Assembly (NCBI GenBank): GCA_963281255.1
Contig: OY725500.1
Location: 1,240,001-1,304,000, forward strand
DNA: 64,000 bases
Direction of reading: 5' to 3'
DNA from: Aphrocallistes beatrix
Lineage: Eukaryota; Porifera; Hexactinellida; Sceptrulophora; Aphrocallistidae
Made by a program: the position numbers and the translations under genes. Under the pieces are notes generated by a model. The model saw only the letters and a program-made list of their open reading frames with translations. It was not told the origin of the DNA and did no database searches. The stretch's first letter is position 1; every line of letters starts with the position of its first letter. Shown here piece by piece: positions 38,801-47,599 of this stretch.

Positions 38801-38959
38801 CACCGCTTTGAGAGTGAAGTTGGCTCTCACGCCGGACTCTGGCTTGGTGGGTAGCAGCACCTGAGGCTGGTTGAGAGCGAACTCTATCCCGCAGAGGGAA
38901 GAGAGGGGATAGAGAGAGAGGATGAGCAGACTCAGGAATGGAAATCTAAACTCGTGCAT
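23852..38959 (-). CDS. NUP210: Nuclear pore membrane glycoprotein 210 (gp210)
   Basis: Eight exons on the minus strand: 38622-38959, 37500-37761, 36700-36995, 35926-36226, 33844-35610, 32720-33573, 26129-26351, 23852-25780. All junctions are GT-AG with matching phases, giving about 1,989 residues counting the gap (human about 1,887). It opens with a signal peptide (MHEFRFPFLSLLILSLYPLS), then a long lumenal region of Ig-like (BIG2-type) repeats, and one TM helix near residues 1803-1824 (IIGIFVGILLGMAAILTFLA). A short Ser/Pro-rich tail follows. The protein is a membrane ring component of the nuclear pore, most of it in the ER/perinuclear lumen. Matches to known gp210 run throughout, such as GCFTWKSTRPEVAS, FEGGPQPWVLDPS, VGNKPS and RFDNFSSL. 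A 200-base N run interrupts the tail coding sequence, so the last 47 codons and their frame are uncertain. Exons are clearly richer in GC than neighbouring genes. Confidence 0.95.
23994..24193. other. Assembly gap (200 N)
   Basis: Exactly 200 N, most likely a fixed-size placeholder. It falls in the cytoplasmic-tail coding part of NUP210, so true length and frame across it are unknown. After the gap, two of the three frames run only about 30 codons to a stop, while the frame used here ends at 23852. Confidence 0.95.
26998..28131 (+). CDS. Orphan seven-transmembrane protein nested in a NUP210 intron
   Basis: An intronless 377-residue ORF from ATG 26998 to TAA 28131, on the strand opposite the host gene. 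Seven hydrophobic helices can be marked at roughly residues 29-52, 85-108, 139-160, 183-206, 208-226, 254-280 and 312-336, separated by basic loops. The N-terminus has two N-glycosylation sequons (NLT near 4, NIS near 26) and no signal peptide. This fits an N-out, C-in receptor topology. The C-terminal tail is about 40 residues and basic. No DRY, NPxxY or other GPCR signature is evident, so receptor identity is not established; a chemoreceptor-like or lineage-specific GPCR is possible. AT-rich codons contrast with the flanking NUP210 exons. A degraded relative may exist at 12975-13920. Confidence 0.7.
   Translation: MHSNLTLSQSISPTQLIQSLALRTANISGFFVGFEMLTTFILSFLWAIYIILKLMKISKLLKLETFTLSLDRKMAENKTIKYRNKYLLLLAICTSEYIFLFCIIIECFLRFNNRVKPEFSVFAEFPSFDHTTADSFFLFRLINSVFLTSFLSMLILIRITTQYLQSQYDYFEGYFRLKNNLIYFCSIVAVIFGLGIINVFTIVIQSILYPILLMFEYVVYIKTSIKLKQCLYKRYFDSQHHEYREKCVRSYYRRAHISFKLTFTTVAIGIFFRIIIFSITSIAPQIYVLKFLFPKVPNEEESIFQTTECLAIIRNVSVIVSSVFLFTPYILFSLGYLYTQIRKWYQFRRNLFYSNPSLIRNLIEHQNLAYCRTNFRY
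28296..29345. repeat. Tandem duplication, unit 1
   Basis: This block and 29909-31680 share collinear segments. They include CTCCAATGAAATCACTGGAA, the AGAGGGAGACATGTATGAT segment, the ATTCCTTATACACAGTTATA segment, the small membrane ORF and its upstream region. Unit 1 is the more compact copy and preserves the empty site for the element at 30668-31031. Confidence 0.8.
28828..29073 (-). CDS. Small single-TM protein, copy 1
   Basis: An 81-residue ORF starting MHAYESFWVD at 29073. An acidic or aromatic N-terminus is followed by a TM helix (FTVGLVLFFITLMCCIQY, about residues 23-40) and a polar C-terminal tail ending DYDKKK. A second copy lies at 31173-31400 with the frame, TM helix and the segment RYRIS..GITP.PT kept, which suggests real coding. 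A TCTCAG splice-acceptor-like sequence lies just before the ORF in both copies, so it may instead be the last exon of a gene with an upstream exon. It lies in NUP210 intron 6 on the same strand. Function unknown. Confidence 0.5.
   Translation of the reverse strand: MHAYESFWVDVIDSWNYVHAFTVGLVLFFITLMCCIQYRYRISDEGITPDPTLRETNRHFKQQRELFQDLLAMRLDYDKKK
29360..29380. repeat. Minimal CAGGGTTG/CAACCCTG palindrome
   Basis: CAGGGTTG, five bases, then CAACCCTG: the same end motif as the hAT-like elements but with almost no interior. It may be a collapsed element. The flanks (GTTTACAC and GTTAAACT) match at only 6 of 8 positions. Confidence 0.4.
29686..29863. repeat. Foldback repeat with an element nested in its loop
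   Basis: The left arm AGTAGTAATATCTCACGAAT and GAGGAGGTGAAATATATA is complemented by the right arm ending GTGAGATATTACTACT. The AT-rich centre is split by the 71-bp element at 29733-29803. Confidence 0.75.
29733..29803. mobile_element. hAT-like MITE, 71 bp, GGTCC-type interior
   Basis: Starts CAGGGCCAGCGGAA and ends TTCCGCCGGGCCTG, inserted in TATATATA sequence so that an 8-bp AT duplication is possible but cannot be told from the microsatellite. The interior holds GGTCCGGCTGGTCCG and complements. Confidence 0.6.
30668..31031. mobile_element. hAT-like hairpin element, CGGTTAACC interior
   Basis: Ends CAAGGCTGG and CGCCAGCCCTG, flanked by TACACAG (30661-30667 and 31032-31038). The undisturbed target, with TATACACAGTTATATATTG, is present at 28686-28705 in the sister duplication unit, which proves insertion. 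The interior repeats CGGTTAACCGG-type words. Confidence 0.85.
31173..31400 (-). CDS. Small single-TM protein, copy 2
   Basis: A 75-residue ORF starting MPEYESFWVD, paralogous to 28828-29073. It keeps the TM helix (FTVGLVLLFITFMYCIKY) and the RYRIS..GITPEPT segment but has lost several codons in the tail and ends TYDKNR. The changes between copies are mostly conservative and keep the frame, which hints at selection. It carries the same acceptor-like TTTCAG before the ORF. Function unknown. Confidence 0.5.
   Translation of the reverse strand: MPEYESFWVDIMNSWNYAHTFTVGLVLLFITFMYCIKYRYRISGQGITPEPTFQETPTIVFLDLFDKRLTYDKNR
31783..32688. repeat. Foldback element in NUP210 intron 6
   Basis: Ends AGGGCATTCCAAAAGTTCTC and GAGAACTTTTGGAATGCCCT are exact complements, and the arms continue inward through CAATTTGTCCATTG and GGGGATCAGCTTCCAATTT blocks. 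The left arm is partly duplicated (31783-31925 and 31927-32090). The family also includes 5875-6633. Its right edge lies only about 30 bases from the donor of NUP210 exon 6. Confidence 0.85.
35630..35836. mobile_element. hAT-like hairpin element, GGGACGGGAC interior
   Basis: Flanked by exact 8-bp duplicates ACGAGTTG (35622-35629 and 35837-35844). The interior consists of GGGACGGGAC and CCCGTCCCGTCCC runs with CCTAATT spacers in inverted arrangement. Inner ends GGGCATGCCTAATT and AATTAGGCATGCCC. It lies in NUP210 intron 4, about 20 bases from exon 5. Confidence 0.8.
36286..36446. mobile_element. Tigger-like MITE
   Basis: Starts TACAGTAGAACCTCGCTTAT and ends GAAGTTCTACTGTG. The end sequence is typical of Pogo/Tigger elements. 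It lies in NUP210 intron 3. Confidence 0.75.
37148..37339. mobile_element. 192-bp MITE, copy B (inverted)
   Basis: Same family as 23298-23489 in the opposite orientation; the left end has one change (TATAGTCGACTCC). It lies in NUP210 intron 2. Confidence 0.85.
37901..38093. mobile_element. 192-bp MITE, copy C
   Basis: Same family and orientation as 23298-23489, starting TACAGTCGACTCCGCTTAAT; the right end is mutated (GAGTCCATTGTA). It lies in NUP210 intron 1. Confidence 0.85.
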
Positions 38960-39421
38960 ACTAATGGTAATGTGAAAATACAAGAAATAAGAAATAGAAG
39001 CATGCTCTTTTCGAGGAAGTATTAAAATCCCTCACAGACGGGATGGGAATGTGCTTACAACTTTATAATGTAGAGACACCCATTGCAACTTTTTGGTATT
39101 AATCTGGAATTGATAAGTTAAATAGTTTTGAGATTAATAATCAAACGAATAAAATCACAAAATGCTAAGTAACTGCGTAATCATGATGATTTAGCATAAT
39201 ATTTTGAAAATCGAAGGGATGATTTAACATAATATTTTTGAAAAACTTAAGCCATTATCTCCAAACTCTCGTCAGGGGAGCAGTAATTACTCATTTTAGA
39301 GCTGTGCGCCTATACTATTATATCTGTTCCTAGATTCACACAAAAGTATAGGCAGCACACCCAAAGTAAATACGCATGCGCGTTTGAATGCTGAATTATC
39401 AATAGCAGCACTCAATCGTGG

Positions 39422-39688
39422 ATATATCCTAATTTACGGAATGGAATGGAACGGAATCATTCTGGGAAATCTGCGTACCTAATTTACGGAACTTGACGGA
39501 ACGGTTCCGGAATTTAAATGCTAAATTTACGGAGTATTCCGTAAATTAGGCATTAATAATACCCGGAATTGGATATTTCGCAAAATAGCCATTTCAATTC
39601 CGGAACCGTTCCGTCAAGTTCCGTAAATTAGGTACGCAGATTTCCCGGAATTGTTCCGTTCCATTCCATTCCGTAAATTAAGTATTCC
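39422..39688. mobile_element. hAT-like hairpin element, GGAAT interior
   Basis: Flanked by CTCAATCGTGG on both sides (39411-39421 and 39689-39699), consistent with an 8-11 bp target duplication. The interior is GGAATGGAATGG/CCGTTCCGTCAAG words and AATTTACGGA blocks in inverted order, giving a long hairpin. It lies between NUP210 and the LRR gene. Confidence 0.75.
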
Positions 39689-40102
39689 CTCAATCGTGGG
39701 CAATTCTTAAAATACATATATACGGTCTTGAGTGCTATCCGGATATTTCGATTAGGGAGTGTTTCAGAAAGAGATTTTGTTTGATTTGTTTGAATATTAC
39801 AAGTTTGTGTGACAGCCCGATCATGATTGTATTACAAGATGGTCAAAAAGCTTGACATAGGGAGAGGGAGTGTCTAAAACCAGATAATTTTACGGTACGT
39901 AACGTTTGAACGGCCCATAATACGATTTGTCCAAAATGTACCTACCAATCCTGCAGTAGAATCCTGGATCCTGGGTCCTAGTCCAAAGCCCCTACCAATC
40001 CACATCCAGAGTCTACGCCACCGAAAAAAGCTTCATAAGTTGGTTTTGAGAACTATATCTTGTCCTACCATGGGCGAATAAGGGATGCCATTGGCATACT
40101 TG

Positions 40103-40312
40103 CCAATTGTCCCGTTTTTGGCGGGACGTCCCGCTTTTTTCACTCTTCTATTGACCTAATTTTCTCGAGTGTCCCGCTTTTACATGAAATTTCCCCATAA
40201 TGTCCCGCTCTTTTTGACTCTATGTATAATACTTTTCTATTGCGTCCCGCCATGTCCCGCGAAATTCAACGCTGCGTCCCGCTTTTATCATGGCTCAGGT
40301 TGGCATGTATGC
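40103..40312 (+). repeat. Dispersed repeat with GTCCCGC words, copy 2
   Basis: Matches 10140-10372 in reverse. GTCCCGC occurs about nine times. Ends near TTGCCAATTGTCCC and CAGGTTGGCATG could be diverged inverted repeats. Confidence 0.65.
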
Positions 40313-40489
40313 ATTGGGTACGGTAGTGTTTCGCTCAGGATTATTGGAAAGCAGTTAATTTGGAATTTTTATGCGGTGTATTCGGTAAATTTAATCATTT
40401 AACAGCAAAAGCACGTCATTTCGTGAGTGAGTTAAATAATGCGCCTGTGGGGAATACTGGGGTACGGACACTTTTGTTACTCACCTGAA

Positions 40490-40683
40490 TACAGTCAGGG
40501 TCGCTTATTATGAACCCGTTTAATATGGTAATTCGTTTATTATGAACTATCCTCCTGGTCCCAATTTCATTTTTTAGATAGGATTTGTATTGAATCAAGT
40601 TTGCTTAATATGAAGTACACGTATCTCTATTATGATCAGATTTTTTGGTTCCCTGGTAGTTCACAAAAAGCGACCCGACTGTA
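40490..40683. mobile_element. Pogo-like MITE, 194 bp
   Basis: Starts TACAGTCAGGGTCGCTTATT and ends AAAGCGACCCGACTGTA with TA borders. Internally TTATGAAC and complements recur. Parts of the interior resemble 10970-11010. Confidence 0.75.
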
Positions 40684-40981
40684 TTGGAAATTTCTTTAAA
40701 TTGTATTAAATCAAATACGAAATTTAGAAATCAAGACGGGATTGATGAGAGATTGCTAGAATAGAGCTTCATCCAGCTTTTCTAGGATATACGCCTAAAA
40801 CATCCCTCTGATAAAATAATGTTTGAATATTAGGCTAGAAAAGTGTCATATTCTAAATTCTACGAGACAAAAAAACGAGGGTTTCAAAGCACACTAGATG
40901 ATTTAAACTAAGCACTAAAGTACTTGTAACATTACAAATCTAACGTGAGTGCTATCTAGCAGACTATACAGGTTGTTGTAG

Positions 40982-43141
40982 TCATTTTGGAGATGGAATT
41001 CCATCCGAATGAGTATCTCCCTCCATAAAATGAAAATTATTGTCAGAATTTGTGTTTTTGAAAACACTAAGATGAACACTTTCATTTGAAGTAACGTCTG
41101 TTTCAGCATCTTTCAATGTGTAATACTTTGACATAGTTACATTTGTATCTGGATGGGATTGTGGATTTAATTTCTGAATGGAAATTCTTAAATTATTAAC
41201 TTTTTGTCTGTGAAATACAAGAATAATAATGAACATCACTGTTTCGAATACGATAATCAAAAAACAAACGAGTAAAATACTCCCAACGATTAGTAAGGAA
41301 GTGTTGGATGGAAGCTCTTCATTATTTTTGGGAGTCGAGTTATCTGATGTGGAGTTTAAGTTGACTAAATTTTCCAGCATTTTTTCGCAATTCGAATTCC
41401 TCAACTCAGCTTGTTCAATATGGTTTTCTAAACTCGCATTAAGCGATTTCGTAGTTTGGAGTAACAATTGTATTCTTGATTCATAATTAAGAATTGTAGA
41501 ATTCAGTTCTTTAGTTGAATCCTCAAAGCTCGAATTCTGCTTTGTTAATTCTGCAACTGTAAAATTAAGTTCATCTTGACAATCCGCAATTCTTAGCTCA
41601 AAACGCTTTGTTGCATTTTCCAAACTTGAATTATACTCTCCGATAGCAATCGTTAACATTCCGAGCTCTTCTCGTGTTTGTAAAAATTCATTCGTATCTG
41701 TACATTCAGTGAGGTTATAAATCTTGTGACCAAATTCGCAGTAACACTGATACGAACCAACTGTATTCCCACACCCAGTTTCACACCCACCATTCTGAAA
41801 TTGACACTCGTCAACATCTTCACAATTATAACCGTCATTAACTAACTTGTATCCATCTTGGCAAGTACAATGGTAGCTCCCTACCATATTAATACAAGAA
41901 TATTCGCAATTATTTGCTATGCTACATTCGTTAATATCTTGGCAATCGCCTATGCTATTAAGTGTATATCCTTGAACACACCCGCACTCATAATCATCTC
42001 TGGTATCAATGCATAGCTTATTATCTGGACATGAAATGGATTTGTCAAAGCACTTATACGACTGTATTTGAGTGCAGTTAGTGTAGAGTAGTGGATTGAT
42101 TATTCTCGTTCCAAACACATTCATCGGATCTAAACAATCTCCATACACATAAATTCCATGTTGAGACAATTGAGCAGCCCACTGAAGCCTGCAGTCACAA
42201 GTTAAAGGATTTTCAACATACACTCTAGATAGTTCAGTGAATTGCTGAAACACGAAAGGATCGATGGTTGAATAGTTGTTAAAATTTAGGTACAAATTTC
42301 TCAAGTTTCTCAAGGGCAGGAGAGTTTCCAATGGGAAATTGGGGTTTCTGTCAAGCTGAATGTTTAGCAATTTGCTCAAGCCTCGAAATGCATTAGTGCT
42401 AACCCATCTTATTTCATTTCCTTCTAACTCGAGTATTATGAGATTATTTAGTGAATTTAGTGAACCATATTCGATCACGTGTATCTTATTGTAATTTATA
42501 GATAAGTATGCCAAATTGATCAAGGGTTGAAAAGCATTTCCTGCTATGTGTGAAAAATCTGAATGGCTAATATCCAATTTCAAAAGATTATCAAGACCAG
42601 TAAACATAGCGTTAGTTAGATTTCTCTCACCTGAAATTCTTACTTTGAGATAGGTTAAATCGTGCAAATTTGTGAATGAAGGAAATCCTTGAGAGTAAAT
42701 CTTTTGTAACTTAATCGACTTTAATCCGATAAAATTGTTAAAAAAGTCATTGGATTCAAGGAAACCAGGATAATTCATTGCAAAATAGGTCAAAGCAGTA
42801 TTTTGAGTGGAAGTTGCCAACCTGAAATAATCGTGATCTCTATCATTGTTGAGAAAGATTCTCTTTATATTAGATGGCAAATCGATTCTTACAACTATAT
42901 CTCCATAAGGATTGGAATAATACTGTTTATACACATATAAAGTTGTATACCTTTCTGAGCTACTGCTACAAGTTGTAAGCAGACTCCCAATCTGTTCTGT
43001 GCCGTTATTTCTGATATTACACTTCACAGTGGTAGAAGTAAAGGTACAATCACCTGCTTCATTATAGCATGATAATGCTGAGATGGTTAAATATTGACAA
43101 TTGACAATAAGTAAAAACAAAGCAAGAAAAAATCTTAACAT
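40982..43141 (-). CDS. LRR-EGF single-pass membrane receptor
   Basis: A single-exon 719-residue ORF, ATG at 43141. Order of parts: signal peptide (MLRFFLALFLLIVNCQYLT); Cys-rich cap; about six to eight leucine-rich repeats at residues 100-300 (for example LINLAYLSINYNKIHVI); an LRR C-terminal cap with NPLTCDCRLQWA; one degenerate and two good EGF modules, two of them calcium-binding type (DINECS, DVDECQ) at about 375-490; a stalk with repeated heptad-like units and many N-glycosylation sites; a TM helix near 625-655; and a cytoplasmic tail of about 65 residues with the tyrosines SKYYTL. It should be a cell-surface adhesion or recognition receptor. It is not a Toll-like receptor, since no TIR domain is present. 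Intronless, AT-rich coding. Confidence 0.85.
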   Translation of the reverse strand: MLRFFLALFLLIVNCQYLTISALSCYNEAGDCTFTSTTVKCNIRNNGTEQIGSLLTTCSSSSERYTTLYVYKQYYSNPYGDIVVRIDLPSNIKRIFLNNDRDHDYFRLATSTQNTALTYFAMNYPGFLESNDFFNNFIGLKSIKLQKIYSQGFPSFTNLHDLTYLKVRISGERNLTNAMFTGLDNLLKLDISHSDFSHIAGNAFQPLINLAYLSINYNKIHVIEYGSLNSLNNLIILELEGNEIRWVSTNAFRGLSKLLNIQLDRNPNFPLETLLPLRNLRNLYLNFNNYSTIDPFVFQQFTELSRVYVENPLTCDCRLQWAAQLSQHGIYVYGDCLDPMNVFGTRIINPLLYTNCTQIQSYKCFDKSISCPDNKLCIDTRDDYECGCVQGYTLNSIGDCQDINECSIANNCEYSCINMVGSYHCTCQDGYKLVNDGYNCEDVDECQFQNGGCETGCGNTVGSYQCYCEFGHKIYNLTECTDTNEFLQTREELGMLTIAIGEYNSSLENATKRFELRIADCQDELNFTVAELTKQNSSFEDSTKELNSTILNYESRIQLLLQTTKSLNASLENHIEQAELRNSNCEKMLENLVNLNSTSDNSTPKNNEELPSNTSLLIVGSILLVCFLIIVFETVMFIIILVFHRQKVNNLRISIQKLNPQSHPDTNVTMSKYYTLKDAETDVTSNESVHLSVFKNTNSDNNFHFMEGDTHSDGIPSPK

Positions 43142-43818
43142 TGATATGTTTTATCAAGTCACACAAAATAATGGTTAGTGATAATGAGGATTCATACAAG
43201 GGTTGATATAGTGACTAATTATCGATTTCAGATTCTACTAGTTAATACAACTCTAAACCGACTATCAGATTACAAGCCTATTTGACTAGCAAACTTCTAA
43301 TATTTCTCTTTGAAACCTACTACAGTAGCTGGATTCTTCAGGATACAATTTCATTTGTATGGGCTAATTTTCAACAAATGGGTTCAAGCAAAGAAAGAAA
43401 ATGACCTGTGGAAAAAAGGGAGACTGGTTCGTACATTGTTCTTGAAATGCAGATATCACCGTGTGTCGCTGCTTGTCATCACATGATTTGGATAAGATAT
43501 AGGTTGAGAGGCTTGGATGTGGTTCCTTTTCTTTAACCTTTCCTGGTTGTAGTAACACGAATGTGGAATGTGTTTCCAGAGATAATATGGTCGCGTACTG
43601 TGTGCTGAAGAATTTACTTTTAAAACATGTGTCTACACGAAAATAGAACATCAAAACTGAAAACTAATCAACTCGAAACAAGAGAGCTATTATAAACCTT
43701 ACATGCTAAATATGTATTGATAATATTTATATTAAAATAAACCCATAACATTACTCTAAAAATCGGTGCATCAACTGTATGGATGTTCCGTGATATTTGT
43801 TAAGAGTCACTGAATGTG

Positions 43819-43922
43819 GTATATGTTGCAGTCAGAATGCGTTTCCAGTCGAAACGCGTTTTGACTGACTTTCTAGTCGAAACGCGTTTCGACTGGAAAC
43901 GCATTCTGACTGCAACATATAG
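43819..43922. repeat. Perfect hairpin with AAACGCGTTT core
   Basis: The arms begin ATATGTTGCAGTCAGAATGC and are fully complementary. Inside, AGTCGAAACGCGTTTCGACT-type palindromes are repeated. Looks like a small foldback element; no coding. Confidence 0.85.
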
Positions 43923-44801
43923 TATAAACATAGTTGATTTGCAGGAAATACTCGATGAGGAGAATTTGAATTGGATCTTGGGTAGGATCCTAATTACGTA
44001 AATACAAAATCAGAGAAGCTCTCAATCAGTTACTGTGTACTAACCCAGTGGAGTTCTACTACGTCACTGCTTTGATTGTAGAGAATACTGACATTATAGC
44101 TTGTAATGTTGTAACCAAATAAAAGAGACATGCTTCATATGAAATATTAACTATTTTCGGTGAGCAAGATGTTCTCAATAATATTACACATACTACTACA
44201 TACATGCAATAATTGACAAAAAAGGTATACGCGTTCTACGAAGAGTATACACAAGAAACAAGACTATACATATTGTTAATGCTACTCTTATAATAGGACT
44301 TATGGCATAGACGGTGTGTGATATTTGTCTTCTACATATCTTTTATATAACTTTCTACATTTTACAAAATATAGCAAACTGTATTACCAAGACAATTCGG
44401 GAATTTAGCATTACAATTTGAATATAATTTATTAATAGAGACTACGTATAGTTAACCCTATGCCTACAAGCAAGTTCTAATCACTCTCTAAGTTTAAAAT
44501 ATGATTGGCCGATATAAGTAAGTGTTATCGCTGTTTATCAGTACAGATTAAATAATAATATTTTTTTAAAAAATATAAATAAGCGTGAGGCTATTGGCAC
44601 CGACCGATTGTTCTTGTATTCAACACCTGAGCAGTTGTTGTTTTATGTCACTTCTTGAGGAAAAAATACCCACTTGCAAAATAAGATAAATTAAATACCC
44701 CAGTTTGTCTCCACTTTTATCAAGCAGTCGCCATCCAGACATCACACAAATGCACCATGAAAAAATAGAATTAGCAAAGAAGTCGTACTAATACAGTAGA
44801 T

Positions 44802-44995
44802 CAGTGGTTCTCAACCCGTGTGCGGAACATTAGTGTGCCTCAAATCGGTGTTAGGTGTGTATCAGAATATTCGCAGACCTTTGATAGGAAATTTTGCATT
44901 TTTGTTATTCAGATTTTAAATCAGAGAATTCTTCATCGAAACACACTTAATTATAACTAAAAGAAATTTTGGTGAGAAGGCTTTACTGTGCCTTT
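44802..44995 (+). mobile_element. hAT-type element end
   Basis: Begins CAGTGGTTCTCAACCCGTG, a very typical hAT (Charlie-like) terminus. The other end is not identified; the right boundary given is approximate. Confidence 0.5.
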
Positions 44996-44999
44996 ACAA

Positions 45000-45305
45000 T
45001 GGAAATTTCGAACAAAGAATTGATGCTCTTCGATATCAGTGGTTCTGTGAAAAAGTAGCAACCGAGACTTCACATGATCAGTCACAGAGCTTGCCTCCTA
45101 CATCAGCAGCGGAAAAGTACCACAGTTTTCGAGTGTACTTGCAGGTCCAGCCGTGGCAGGGCGTAGGTAGAGCTACCATTCTGGATGAAGAGTGGGCATG
45201 AGGAACAAATAGTAATGGACAATTTGTTCCTATTATGACTGACTTAAAAGCACCACCCGAATCTCTCCTGTGTCTAATAAGGTGCAATGGTACCTCCGCT
45301 CGCGC
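45000..45305 (+). pseudogene. Fragment of a Cys-rich repeat-family protein
   Basis: One frame reads ALRYQWFCEKVATETSHDQS, then LPPTSAAEKYHSFRVYLQVQ and W, a TGA stop, then VPIMTDLKAPPESLLCLIRC. This order resembles a repetitive protein family common in invertebrate genomes (LRYRRFCEKVA...LPPT..AA..HS.R...Q...W, then P.QTD..PAP..LL..IRCNC, leading into a CXC-type cysteine cluster). That resemblance is from memory. The in-frame stop and missing ends make it a relic. Confidence 0.45.
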
Positions 45306-45820
45306 TACTCACGTGCGTGAAGCGCGCTTGTAATTTACTTGTATTAATTGCAAGCGTGATTCGTGTCGCATGAGTCGCCGTCCGGATGTTTATGCTAATT
45401 AAAAGAACGTATGAATTCAAGGATTAATTCATTGATTCCTTCAAAATCGTTCTCTTTATGATTATTAATTCTGAATTTACATCAAATGCAAAGAAAATAA
45501 TGCATACCTAATTTCCTAAAAAGGTGCTTATTCTTTTAACCGAGGCTCAAAGCGTGTAAATGAACAACACCATCTGATGTGAATCTCAAATCTAAGAAAG
45601 GATCTAAACCCAAAGCATTGATTTTCATTAAATACAAAATACAAGAGCTTGTTAATCTTTTTAATTAGGCTGAGGATAGTTATGAACGTTCTTAACATCA
45701 CCTCTGTTTGAATTTTCCTATATTCGACCTTTGTTTGAGTTTGACTCCTCTAGCATGGATAGAATCTAGGCCTGTGGTAACATTGATATAGGACTTCAGG
45801 TTTGTAGAGTGTGTTTTAAT

Positions 45821-46372
45821 TATTACAAGCGCGCTTCGCTTGCTTGCGCTGCGCGGCTGGCGGACACTTCGTGTCCGCCGGAGGCTCCCTTCGGTCGCCT
45901 GGGGTCACATTGGTTAATTATAAGGGAGATAACATCTCTAAATAAGTCCTTCTTAGTGTTAAAATCGATTTCACTCGAAAAATCACCAAATTTGTCAATT
46001 TTAAAATTTTTGAGGTGTAATGATGACGTCATAACAAAGTGATGAGTCATCATTTTTTGATGAAAGTCGCATCATATGTGAGGTATGTTAGTATACAGAT
46101 TCTATTAAAATTTCAGCCTTCTATCCCCTATAATAGCTGAGTTATGCCCGAATAACTGTGTTGCTTAACTTTTAAAAATGTGACAATGACGTCATAATTC
46201 CATGATGAGTCGACATTTTGCTCTGAACTCAGAACTTACTGGAGCCATAGCCAAAAGACTCCCACATGCCAAAAATCAGCCTTCTGCGCCCGGCAGTTTC
46301 TTCAATCAATTCGTTACAGATATATATATATATATATATATATATAAACAATAATCGAGTTTTAATAGTAAG
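45821..46372. repeat. Long dispersed repeat with GC-rich and (TA)n ends, intact copy
   Basis: One end is GC-rich (TTACAAGCGCGCTTCGCTTG and CGGACACTTCGTGTCCGCCGG); the other has TAACAGATATATATA and AATCGAGTTTTAATAGTAAG. The segment is repeated in reverse at 60502-62707, where it has been split by later insertions. The interior holds TGATGACGTCA-type words. ORFs here are not conserved genes. Confidence 0.8.
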
Positions 46373-46792
46373 GATTATTTACTCTCATCATAGTATATCA
46401 ACCTTCAAAACTAACTAGGTTAACAGGCTATTGGAAAAATGATGTTGAATTGCAAAAGTTTATGAATATTGAATGTGTATTTGACCTAATTATCTTATAA
46501 AATCCTGTATTAACGATTTCACAGTTCACATTATTTTTAAGATCTAAAACAGTTACATTTTCTTACATGTTTCCGTAGTGCATATTGTGACAATTTATCC
46601 TATAAATAATCTAATGATAGAATATTTTAGCGTAAATTTTTCTATCATCCTGGAATAAACTAAATATTTTAACAAAATGAAGAGTGTTACTGTTTCATAA
46701 GGATTATTAACAAAGCAATTAGTTTCTTCATTATCGTATTACTATCAAGTTACAATATATGTATATGTACTGAATATGCATCAGTGATTCTG

Positions 46793-46940
46793 TCACTGGA
46801 AAATTGGTCCGCGAAAATTTTGGTCCGGGGGACCAAAATTTTCAGGGAAAATTGGTCCTCCCCTGAAAAATTTAGTCCTACAATGGACCAATTTTCCATG
46901 GAATTTTGGTCCGGGGGGACCATTTTTTTCAGGGAATTTT
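46793..46940. repeat. GGTCC-motif hairpin repeat, copy 1
   Basis: Repeats of TTTTGGTCCGGGGGACCAAA and variants in both orientations, beginning CTGTCACTGGAAAATTGGTC. Related copies at 47600-47850 (reverse), 49587-49700 and 57945-58010. Confidence 0.7.
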
Positions 46941-47137
46941 GGTCCGCCATAACCAATATTTCATTGAAAAATGCATCACCATTTGGAAAGGATGTCAAGC
47001 CCCAGTGGCGCTGCGGTAGCTGTTATTAGGTCTAGTTATTATAGTTGGAATAGATAGGCACTCAATAGGATGAGAGTTCAGATTTTAGAGAACAGAAGAA
47101 ATAAAATACACTTCTTAGATTTGAGATTAGCTAAATA

Positions 47138-47525
47138 TGTATCAGGGTTTCCGTGGGAATGAAATTTCAATTCACATTCCCATCCCATTCCCATAAAATT
47201 CCTGTGGGGATCCCCATAGGAACCCTATGGGGATCCCCGCCGGGGGAAAAATCACTCCCATTCCCACAGCACCCCTGGTCTATTGGGACATGTCCAGTAT
47301 TTTAGTTAAAACCGGGGATATCCTGCAGCTGTCCCGTCCTGTCCCGGATAATAGTAACAACCATTGTTTAAGTGTTGGTATGACTAGAATTAGTTACTTC
47401 TTAGTATCATACTATGATATAACAAATCCATAACAATACAGTATTAGTATGCAATTGGGGATAAATATATTCAGGAATCTTGAACGCCTGAGTATTGTCC
47501 ATCTAATGTATTGAATACTAAATAT
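47138..47525. repeat. Composite repeat: GGGAATCCC hairpin plus conserved 3' block
   Basis: A CAGGGTTTCCGTGGGAAT start, GGGGATCCCC interior and CAGCACCCCTG end form a relative of 62232-62437. It is followed by a block (47279-47525) containing GGGACATGTCC, CCGGGGATATCCTGCAGCT and GTCCCGTCCTGTCCCGG. That block recurs in two halves at 58605-58664 and 60048-60225. Confidence 0.7.
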
Positions 47526-47599
47526 GAATTGTCAGTCGGGGGTCAAACAACTTCGACAATTAAAAGTATAAAAATCGAGGATGTCAAATGATTGATAGA

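Noticed and set aside
40982-43141. Toll-like receptor
   Set aside because: LRRs and one TM are present, but the cytoplasmic tail is only about 65 residues with no TIR domain, and EGF modules follow the LRRs.
46750-47029. Mirror ORFs with WSxxEKF repeats on both strands, also at 47602-47871
   Set aside because: They come from the GGTCC hairpin repeats and read similarly on both strands because the DNA is palindromic.
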